Below are positions 45,560-53,493 of a stretch of DNA of 64,000 bases, piece after piece. A model generated the notes under the pieces. That model had not been told where the DNA came from. It searched no databases and saw nothing but the letters and a program-made list of their open reading frames with translations. The DNA lies in assembly GCA_036924285.1 (NCBI GenBank), contig JAYKYS010000002.1:35138501-35202500 (forward strand), written 5' to 3'. The position numbers and the translations under genes are program-made. The DNA is from Asterella californica. Lineage: Eukaryota > Streptophyta > Marchantiopsida > Marchantiales > Aytoniaceae. How positions within the stretch are numbered: the stretch's first letter is position 1; each line of letters starts with the position of its first letter.

Positions 45560-45990
45560 GATGACTGTACAAATTTTCAGAGAACTGAAATTTGTATATT
45601 TTCACTTCCCTCATGGTTTTCAACCCCCTCCACTTTGAAAATTTCTTTCTCTCTCTTCAGACCTCATCTTCTCATGATTTCTTTTGTCCTGGATAGCTTA
45701 TTAGCCACTCTAAAACACTGGAAAGTTTCTCAGGAAAATAAAATTCACAGAAAATCTGACAATGACTGTAAATGTTTTCAGATAACAGAATTCCTCAACT
45801 CTCACGAATAGACCCCCTCAACTTTAAAAATTCATTGCTCCCTCTCTAGACCACCTCTTCCTATGATTTCTTTTGTCTTAGATAGGTTATCAGCCAATCT
45901 AAAACACTGGAAAGTTTCTCAGGAAAATAAAATTCATAGAAAAGTTGACAGCGACTGTACAAATTTTCCAGAGAGCAGAATTTCTAAACT
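45560..45990 (-). repeat. D1 leader tandem repeat (about 190-bp unit, 2.3 copies)
   Basis: Imperfect units share TTTTATTTTCCTGAGAAACT, TTCCAGTGTTTTAGA and GACAAAAGAAATCAT in element sense. It lies between ORF-a and ORF-b and matches 51770-52200 in D2. Not coding. Confidence 0.75.
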
Positions 45991-46066
45991 CACAAATTTA
46001 TCTCCTCTAATAACCTTTCTCTCCTCCTTTCTCTACAACTCTTGTTGCACCCTCTTTCAACTCTCC

Positions 46067-46216
46067 TCAAACTTCGAACGCGTCATATATCACTACGGGA
46101 TACACGAAAGGTTCTAACGTTGCTAACATCGCGTTAGCTCTCTCTCCTCCCAACGTTCTCTCCATGTGCTCTCTCATAATCTCCTTTTGTCGAATATAGA
46201 ACTGAACTCTAAACAT
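46067..46216 (-). CDS. D1 leader ORF-a (49 codons, shortened by a 32-bp deletion)
   Basis: ATG at 46216-46214, 23 bp after the primer site. It reads VQFYIRQKEIMREHMERTLG, then a PF.YPVVIYDAFEV segment, and stops early because 32 bp present in D2 and supported by C are missing. The conserved small protein is described under D2 ORF-a. Confidence 0.55.
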   Translation of the reverse strand: MFRVQFYIRQKEIMREHMERTLGGERANAMLATLEPFVYPVVIYDAFEV

Positions 46217-46239
46217 CGTTCAACGATCCCTTCAAGTGA

Positions 46240-46258
46240 GGTCCCGGCAACGGAACCA
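46240..46258 (-). other. D1 primer binding site (tRNA-Glu)
   Basis: In element sense TGGTTCCGTTGCCGGGACC, starting 5 bases (TTTTT, last T shared) after the LTR end. From memory of plant tRNA genes, this complements the 3' end of tRNA-Glu (acceptor strand CAACGGA plus CCA). Confidence 0.75.
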
Positions 46259-46262
46259 AAAA

Positions 46263-47175
46263 TGTAAACCCTCCGCGGTCCTATCGATCAACTACCCCCC
46301 GATCTCTCAACCTCCACGATCGTCATCCACGAATCTGCAACATGTCGGGCCTGTCTCTCACTCAGGGGTCACCTCTGATGGCTTTGATGGAAGCACACCA
46401 TGAACTTGAAGGGAAAATACTGAGTTCACTCATTCATACACCCACAAACTTATCAACTAAAAGCCTCCTTAAACACATCAACTAAAATCCTCCATTCTAA
46501 CGACGTCTCTCATGTTCACACATGCTAAAAATATCCCACACTCTCTATATTACTCAAGTTGTCATTACGACAATGTGAAAACAAGGATGAGGAGCTCTTC
46601 TCTACTCCTCTATTTATACATTCTAAGTTTTTACTTTGGTACCCCCGGTAACTCAGCCGTAACTACTTTTACCGGGTTTTACTAAGATATTACTTAAGAT
46701 AAAAGCATTGATCACATGGGCTTTTTATCTTTTCACATGGGCTTATTCCTTCAAAGTCAACAACTTCTAGAAGGATTCTGGAATATTCTCAAGGAATCTC
46801 GAATTTCCACCCCCCCTCTACACTAGGACCCACTAAAAAGGAAACATGTGGAATCTCTTCTTGTTTTTAATGTCCACAAAATCCACAACTTTAATCCAAC
46901 CACTAATATCAAGTCAAAAAGGAGATAAGGGATACTTTCCACCTCCTTTCTACCTTTTAGACAAGATGACAAGATAGTAGTGCTCACTCTTTAGCAAATA
47001 TCTGAATTCTGCCAAAAGTACAGCTAAGTTTAACCATAACTAACTTTTAGCTAGTCATGACTAACTTGATATATCCTTAAAGTACTTTGGCAGCCAATAA
47101 ACATTCTCAACACTTAGTTATAACTAAACACCTTACTAATAGACAAACTTCCTATGTGTAACATAGGTCGTTACA
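46263..47175 (-). repeat. D1 5' LTR
   Basis: 913 bp, pair of 38449-39361. It directly abuts GACC (47176-47179) and the reversed head of element E2, showing that this end inserted into E2. Confidence 0.92.
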
Positions 47176-47569
47176 GACCGTTACTAGTCGACTTCTGCGA
47201 AGCAGGACAGCCTTCTGGAGGGGTGAGAAGACGAGCTGAACCCCCAGAAGACGAGAATTGCTTCGGGAAGACGGGATCGAGAAGACCGGAAGAAGCAACC
47301 TGGAAGCAAGAAGATCGTCTTCCCAAGCTTCTCTGTGGATAATTGTGTGATATTTTAGTTGGTAGGTGTTTGTTTAGTTCCAGAGCACCATGTGGCGTGT
47401 CTGAAAGACGTGTGGTTTTGTGAGAAGATGGGATTTTTAAGCAAAACTCGTGTGGTTGTGTGTTTGAACAGATCCTAGAACTTGGAGCAGCGATTACTTA
47501 CGTAAATCCTCTGTGGGAATGATATCTTGTATACTAAATGGACAAAAGGAGTAATCCTGCGTCACTACA
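47176..47569 (-). mobile_element. Element E2, head segment in reversed orientation
   Basis: Reverse complement of E1 7745-8148, ending in GTCACTACA, the E terminus. In E2 it is separated from its continuation (58760 on) by 11 kb and is turned around. The break lies exactly at GGTC, the target site of a D insertion. Confidence 0.88.
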
Positions 47570-48365
47570 AAAATGATCTCTAATCTTCTTTCTCATTGGT
47601 CTATTTTTTAACAATTAGGTTCAACCAAGTCCCATGGATGGTTTTGGGATTTCAAAAGTCTTCTTGTGGAGTGTGAGGTCTCATTGGAAAGCTCTCAAGC
47701 TGGACTACAGTATGAAGGATTGATCGATTTGGAGTTTTGATTGTGGAGTTATGATCATTCAAAGTCAAGGAGGTCGAAGAAAAATAGTCCTACATTTGGG
47801 TTGCGTTTGACCTCGAAATGGTTGATTGAAGTTGGCTGTAACAATTGAGAAAGAAAAGTAAAATTGTTTTGCTTGGATTCAAAGATTAAGTTGTTCCATG
47901 AGCATGAGGTCAAATCTCTAAGTGAAGATCTCTAATAATGAAGTGTGCCTTATCAGCTCAATACTTGCGAAATTTCAACTCTTTTGGTTAAGAGAAGGTT
48001 TTGGGGTCATGGATTTTACTACTTAGCTATGTAAAACTCATAAGTTAGCATAGACGAAGGACTTGATCTATTTCGAGTAATCGGTTTGGGGTTTGAAGGT
48101 GAAATTTTAGAGAGTAGTAATGAAAGATCAGAGAGAATTTTCTATGAAGTTTGAGCCCAATTGGAAGTTTGAGTTAGGAGCAATAAATTGTCAAAGTTTA
48201 GATCACAGCATGACGATTTTGAAGATGAAGAGAGATTTCACCCACATCTCTTGGTTGGTCTTGAGTAAACGATTTGGGATTTGGAGGTGGAACTTCTTGG
48301 AAGGGATGCAAGTGAGTCAGAGGAGCTACATTGTGAATTTCGTGCAGAGATCACAATCAGAAAAG

Positions 48366-48448
48366 GCGTTACGTTATGTCAATAACGTAACGCTTGTTTC
48401 GTGTCGAAGATAACAATATCAACTGCAAGATATTGTTATCTTCGGCAC
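48366..48448. repeat. Two adjacent long hairpins
   Basis: First: arms 48366-48377 and 48382-48393, 12 bp perfect, loop GTCA. Second: arms 48401-48420 and 48429-48448, 20 bp with one G-T pair, loop AACTGCAA. Each is a strong snap-back in RNA or single-stranded DNA. Their origin is unknown; a small MITE or a structured RNA are both possible. Confidence 0.7.
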
Positions 48449-49429
48449 CACATCTCGAACTCAGTGGTTGCTTGTTGCATGTATGTCTTATCTTATTGGA
48501 AGCTCTAGAAGATAAAGTTTCTAGTGAGATGTTGTATGTCTAGTTTGGAGCTTGTTTGATCACTCAAAACTTAAATCAAACATGAAGATCAGGATGAGGA
48601 TATGAGAAGTTTCGAGTTATAAGTGTTAGAAATTGTAAATTTTGATCAATTGTGGTAGGAGTTACCTTGATCTAATCAAGGTGTTATCTATATCAGTGGA
48701 AAGCTCGTACAATAGACTTTCAATTGCTGTAAGATTCATCTTGAATGAACTTCATATTAGCAGATTGTAGAAAGTGAAAGTTGAGTATTTTAGTTAGTTT
48801 GTAATAGAAAACAATGAATAAGACATTGTTAGTGCACAAGCTGACCTAAGAGATCGTTTGGTGGTGCTTATGTGAACTAAAGCATATAAGTATCATGTTT
48901 GGATCGTTCATGTACTTAACGTATAATTGTACACCTAGTTGTGTTGTATAGTGCACTTGCATTACACTTAAGGTTAGGATAGTTGATAAAAATCGAGACA
49001 AAAATCGAGAAAAATATCGATTGATTTGATAGTGAAGGCACCAGTCTAACCGAGTTGGTTCAAGGTTTTGCCATATCCTTCTAATATTCTTACATCAAAG
49101 TTCAAGCTCTATGACAACGTTTACAAGTCGCATCATATCGGTTGCTTTTTTCTTTTTGTGATATTCTAGATCATTTTTTTCTTCATGTCGTAGTATATCA
49201 TTAGTATCAGTTATCAAATTTTTATTAATTATTTGATTTGATTCTTCTATTTAGTCAAGTTAATAATTAATCTTTTTCATATTTTTATTATATTAATTAT
49301 CAATTTAAATATTATTATCAATTATTAAAATCAAATTTAACGATTGTTTCTTCTCATAACATATGATATCTTGTTATCCATAACAAATTTCACGAAGTGT
49401 GAAAGTTGTTGTAAAGCTTTCGAGATATG

Positions 49430-50340
49430 TATCATCCAAACATTATCTATTGTAATTGTCAAACATCATCTGTGTTTGACAGTTACGAATCATCAAAATT
49501 GATCAACAACTACACACTCGGATCTCTACCAACTCTGATCATGTCAACTACACACTTGGATCACCAAACTCTTTCGACAACACTATGTTTGTCATGTCAA
49601 CAACACGCTCCGATCACCCAACAACTACACATTCGGATCACCAAGCTCGGTTGACAACACTATATTTATCATATCAACTACACGTGTGATCACCACACTT
49701 TGTCTTGGTGTGACAGTGGTATTTGTCAACTACCCGCTCTATGTTTATCAACTACCTGTTTGGATCAAAACATCATTTATTGTAATCGACACTTTGTGTT
49801 TGTCAACTAACGGCTCTGATCATGTCCACTACACACTTGGTCACTCCTTGCTCGAGATTCTTGTTTCTCACTTCCTAGCATATTTTTTCTTTTTCTACTC
49901 AACTTCGCACCCTTGGATGCCACTCCAAATGAGACATTGTCTCGTCAAACTTTGTCGTTATCAACTAACAGCTCTAATCATATCAACTACACACTTAGAT
50001 CACCAAACTCTATCGCTAATATTATGTTTGTCATATCAACTACACACCTTGAACATCACAAAGATCACAACATTTTGTCCTTATGTGACATTGTCTTCTT
50101 TCAACAACATTATGTTTGTGCAACACACTCGGATAACCACAAAAATCACCAAATTGTCAACTACACACTCGTATCATCAGATTGTCACCACACTCGTATC
50201 ACCACAAAGATCATCACACTTTATCTTTGTATAACACTGTCTTTTATCATCAACATTATCAACGACACATTTCGATCACCACATTATAATTCAATCACCA
50301 CACTGTGTTTCTCACGACACATTATGATCACCAGATGACA
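49430..50340. repeat. Degenerate low-complexity repeat tract
   Basis: Words such as CAACTACACACTCGGATCAC, AACACTATGTTTGTCAT and CACTTTGTCTTTGTGTGACA recur irregularly over 0.9 kb, like an old minisatellite. Open frames found here are by-products of the repeat. Confidence 0.6.
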
Positions 50341-50546
50341 TTCTACTCTACCTATGTGTCAGTTCTATCATTTATTCTCTATATCTGTTAGCGGCACATT
50401 TTCATCATCACAACATTATCTATCAAATACTTGTACACTCGAGATCATAAAACACAGTTTCCCACCACTATGCTTGTCAATGAGATTTTCCGAACATCAC
50501 ACACACCACGTCACTTCCACGTGAGCAACACACTACTCATATGTAC

Positions 50547-51459
50547 TGTAACGACCTATGTTACACATAGGAAGTTTGTCTATTAGTAAGGTGTTTAGTT
50601 ATAACTAAGTGTTGAGAATGTTTATTGGCTGCCAAAGTACTTTAAGGATATATCAAGTTAGTCATGACTAGCTAAAAGTTAGTTATGGTTAAACTTAGCT
50701 GTACTTTTGGCAGAATTCAGATATTTGCTAAAGAGTGAGCACTACTATCTTGTCATCTTGTCTAAAAGGTAGAAAGGAGGTGGAAAGTATCCCTTATCTC
50801 CTTTTTGACTTGATATTAGTGGTTGGATTAAAGTTGTGGATTTTGTGGGCATTAAAAACAAGAAGAGATTCCACATGTTTCCTTTTTAGTGGGTCCTAGT
50901 GTAGAGGGAGGGTGGAAATTCGAGATTCCTTGAGAATATTTCAGAATCCTTCTAGAAGTTGTTGACTTTGAAGGAATAAGCCCATGTGAAAAGGTAAAAA
51001 GCCCATGTGATCAATGCTTTTACCTTAAGTAATATCTTAGTAAAACCCGGTAAAAGTAGTTACGACTGAGTTACTGGGGGTACCAAAGTAAAAACCTAGA
51101 ATGTATAAATAGAGGAGTAGAGAAGAGCTCCTCATCCTTGTTTTCACATTGTCGTAATGACAACTTGAGTAATATAGAGAGTGTGGGATATTTTTAGCAT
51201 GTGAGAACTTGAGAGACGTCGTTAGAATGGAGGATTTTAGTTGATGTGTTTAAGGAGATTTTTAGTTGATAAGTTTGTGGGTGTATGAATGAGTGAACTC
51301 AGTATTTTCCCTTCAAGTTCGTGGTGTGCTTCCATCAAAGCCATCAGAGGTGACCTCTGAGTGAGAGACATGCCCGACATGTTGCAGATTCGTCGATGAC
51401 GATCGTGGAGGTTGAGAGATCGAGGGATAGTTGATCGATAGGACCGCGGAGGGTTTACA
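50547..51459 (+). repeat. D2 5' LTR
   Basis: 913 bp, TGTAACGACC...GGGTTTACA. Differs from the 3' LTR at scattered positions. It carries a TATA-like TATAAATAG at about 51104-51112, a plausible promoter for the element RNA. Confidence 0.92.
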
Positions 51460-51463
51460 TTTT

Positions 51464-51482
51464 TGGTTCCGTTGCCGGGACC
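51464..51482 (+). other. D2 primer binding site (tRNA-Glu)
   Basis: TGGTTCCGTTGCCGGGACC, 4 bases after the LTR. Identical to D1. Complementary to a plant tRNA-Glu 3' end by recall. Confidence 0.75.
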
Positions 51483-51505
51483 TCACTTGAAGGGATCGTT
51501 GAACG

Positions 51506-51697
51506 ATGTTTAGAGTTCAGTTCTATATTCGACAAAAGGAGATTATGAGAGAGCACATGGAGAGAACGTTGGGAGGAGAGAGAGCTAACGCGATGTTAGC
51601 AACGTTAGAACCTTTCATGTATCCCGTAGTGATATATGACGCGTTCGAAGTCATTCTTTACATCTTGTTCACTTGGAAAGAGTTTGAGGAGAGTTGA
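51506..51697 (+). CDS. D2 leader ORF-a (63 codons, conserved small protein)
   Basis: ATG 23 bp after the primer site, so it is the first ORF of the element RNA. N-terminal half is charged (FYIRQKEIMREHMERTLGGE), second half hydrophobic (YPVVIYDAFEVILYILF), with a charged tail. The element C homologue keeps the residues while codons differ mainly at third positions (TTC/TTT, TAT/TAC, ATT/ATC, CAA/CAG), which shows selection on the protein. It aligns ungapped over 50 residues with ORF-d (17 identities counted by eye), so the two look like duplicates. Unknown family. Confidence 0.6.
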   Translation: MFRVQFYIRQKEIMREHMERTLGGERANAMLATLEPFMYPVVIYDAFEVILYILFTWKEFEES

Positions 51698-51769
51698 AAG
51701 AGGGTGCAACAAGAGTTGTAGAGAAAGGAGGAGAGAAAGGTTATTAGAGGAGATAAATTTGTGAGTTTA

Positions 51770-52200
51770 GAAATTCTGCTCTCTGGAAAATTTGTACAGT
51801 CGCTATCAACTTTTCTATGAATTTTATTTTCCTGAGAAACTTTCCAGTGTTTTAGATTGGCTGATAACCTATCTAAGACAAAAGAAATCATAGGAAAAAG
51901 TGGTCTAGAGAGGGAGCAATGAATTTTTAAAGTTGAGGGGGTCTATTCGTGAGAGTTGAGGAATTCTGTTATCCGAAAAAAATTTCCAGTCATTGTCAGA
52001 TTTTCTGTGAATTTTATTTTCCTGAGAAACTTTCCAGTGTTTTAGAGTGGCTGATAAGCTATCCAGGACAAAAGAAATCATGAGAAGATGAGGTCTGAAG
52101 AGAGAGAAAGAAATTTTCAAAGTGGAGGGGGTTGACAACCATGAGGGAAGTGAAAATATACAAATTTCAGTTCTCTGAAAATTTGTACAGTCATCACCAT
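51770..52200 (+). repeat. D2 leader tandem repeat (about 190-bp unit)
   Basis: Units begin near 51770 and 51960 (GAATTCTGTT/GAAATTCTGC) with a partial third to about 52200. Same as 45560-45990 in D1. Confidence 0.75.
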
Positions 52201-52347
52201 CTCTTCTGATTAGGGAAGTTTCTGTTGAAACTTCATGATTTAGTAGCTTGGAGGTTGAGCTACTGAAGCCCACAAAAATCTTGGAGAGATCTCTTACCAA
52301 CTAAGAGATATACGTTTCGGCATACAAGGAGGTCTTGAAGATACTTC

Positions 52348-52665
52348 ATGGGGAATCCAGTTCGAATGACGAGGTGGAAGAAGAGACGTTTAGGAGTTCG
52401 AACAGAGACGGAGAAGCCCAAGTTAAGTATAGATGAGTTACGAACCCGCATCTATAGCACTTGGGGTGCCCTCTTTACCTTATACGAAGAAGCTTCCGCG
52501 ACCATTGGCACAGATTTGAAGAAAGCCGAGTTTAAAGCATCATTCACTGTGGAGGCCACGAATGCTCCTGGTGAAGTAGAGTTGGATCCTTACAAGAGTG
52601 AGTTCAAGATGTCTGTTGTGATTAGTACAAACGATGGTGAGGAGGATCATATCTTCGATAGTTAA
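52348..52665 (+). CDS. D2 leader ORF-b (105 codons, unknown)
   Basis: Intact copy of the D1 ORF-b with Ala for Thr and Gly for Asp near residue 50. Basic N-terminus, acidic C-terminus, no recognised motif. 138 bp separate it from the ATG of ORF-c. Confidence 0.5.
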   Translation: MGNPVRMTRWKKRRLGVRTETEKPKLSIDELRTRIYSTWGALFTLYEEASATIGTDLKKAEFKASFTVEATNAPGEVELDPYKSEFKMSVVISTNDGEEDHIFDS

Positions 52666-52803
52666 TTTTAGATTAGATTTTATTTTGTGTATAGCATGTA
52701 TAATACACGATTTGTAATATAAAGCTCGGAAGAGTTAAAAAAATGAGGTAGAATTATTTTCCTCTATGATATTTTGTCCACTTAATGGTTGAGAAGGTGC
52801 AAC

Positions 52804-53280
52804 ATGAGTGGAAATTCAAAAGATTGGAAAGTTAGACTTAGAAACATTCCTCAAGGTTTAGATGTCATAGTAAGTGTCGGAGAAAGTTCGAGAGAGATTA
52901 TCGTAGAGTTTGAAAACCCTAGTACTAAACCTCAAGTAGAATCTCCGAGGAGAAGAGTAGAAACCGACTTGTGGTGTTATTTCTGTAGAGGGTTGGGACA
53001 CAAAGTAGTGAATTGTCCAACTAGAATCAGAACCGAGAGAGCTAAAGGGAAGCGGGAGTTTACTGATTTAAGTCTTCGAGTGGGTCCATCGTCACCAACG
53101 TCAATTCATCTTCTAGGTGAAGATCCTTGTCCAAGTTGTGGAGTGGGTGATCTATCCAGAAGACACAAGTGCGTCGATGTGGCCGCCCTACTTACGTCAG
53201 TAGTCGAGAAGTTGGACGAGACTCAAAGAGCTGAGACGGAGAAGTTGTCGACTTCAAAAGAGGACTCAGCTGAGTTGTGA
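52804..53280 (+). CDS. D2 leader ORF-c (158 codons, canonical zinc knuckle)
   Basis: First ATG of the frame is 52804. CX2CX4HX4C knuckle CYFCRGLGHKVVNC about 60 residues in, then a basic linker and a Cys/His-containing second half (CPSCGVGDL...HKC). Differs from D1 at two residues (Arg/Gly, Ala/Val). The stop TGA (53278-53280) overlaps the ATG of ORF-d. Confidence 0.65.
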   Translation: MSGNSKDWKVRLRNIPQGLDVIVSVGESSREIIVEFENPSTKPQVESPRRRVETDLWCYFCRGLGHKVVNCPTRIRTERAKGKREFTDLSLRVGPSSPTSIHLLGEDPCPSCGVGDLSRRHKCVDVAALLTSVVEKLDETQRAETEKLSTSKEDSAEL

Positions 53281-53477
53281 TGGAGATCGTCATTCGGATG
53301 GTGGAGAAGGCGGTGATGCGACTCAAGCTCATGATTACCTTGGGAGAAGAGATGGCACAAGAGGTGTTGTTACAACCATTTCCTTTCATTTTACCTATGG
53401 TAGATTATTCGCGAATGGAATTGGTGATGTTCGTACTCTTTCAGCGAGTAGTTATTGTACAAAAATTAGAAGGGTAG
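53280..53477 (+). CDS. D2 leader ORF-d (65 codons, extended by loss of its stop)
   Basis: ATG overlaps the ORF-c TGA by one base. The first 54 codons match D1 ORF-d (MVEKAVMRLKLMITLGEE, then FPFILPMVDYSRMELVMF). D2 has CAG where D1 and C have TAG, so the frame runs 11 codons further to TAG at 53475-53477. Gag starts 16 bp later at 53494. Probable translational coupling is inferred from the overlap. Confidence 0.6.
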   Translation: MEIVIRMVEKAVMRLKLMITLGEEMAQEVLLQPFPFILPMVDYSRMELVMFVLFQRVVIVQKLEG

Positions 53478-53493
53478 AAAGAATAGTTACAAG

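Larger units (their letters stand above)
38449..47175 (-). mobile_element. Element D1: nearly full-length Ty3/gypsy retrotransposon
   Basis: LTRs of 913 bp (38449-39361 and 46263-47175, TGTAACGACC...GGGTTTACA), primer site for tRNA-Glu, a 2-kb leader with small ORFs, and a gag-pol region with gag, protease, RT, RNase H and integrase. LTRs differ at a few percent of sites or less, so insertion is fairly recent. Compared with D2 it keeps the whole protease but has two frameshifts in RT and two stops in integrase. It is inverted relative to D2. The target repeats at its two ends do not match each other (GTAC left, GACC right). Confidence 0.93.
47570..50546. other. Spacer between D1/E2 head and D2
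   Basis: No gene is supported. 47590-48350 contains plain mixed sequence with weak open frames. Two adjacent perfect hairpins lie at 48366-48448. 48450-49330 is AT-rich. 49430-50340 is a degenerate low-complexity tract. The sequence ends ATATGTAC beside D2. According to the inversion model this whole block is reversed relative to its original direction. Confidence 0.6.

Noticed and set aside
47555..47580. CACTACAAAAATG at the E2 terminus, like a CACTA transposon end
   Set aside because: E1 has CACTACACGAGG there, so only CACTACA is shared. The E ends are defined by two copies and a 5-bp duplication, not the 3 bp of CACTA elements.
48120..48413. 97-codon plus-strand frame ending in the hairpins
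   Set aside because: No recognisable domain, ends in a palindrome, and neighbouring sequence shows no coding bias.
49427..50338. Open frames of 75-182 codons
   Set aside because: Products of repeated low-complexity words; no consistent reading frame preference.
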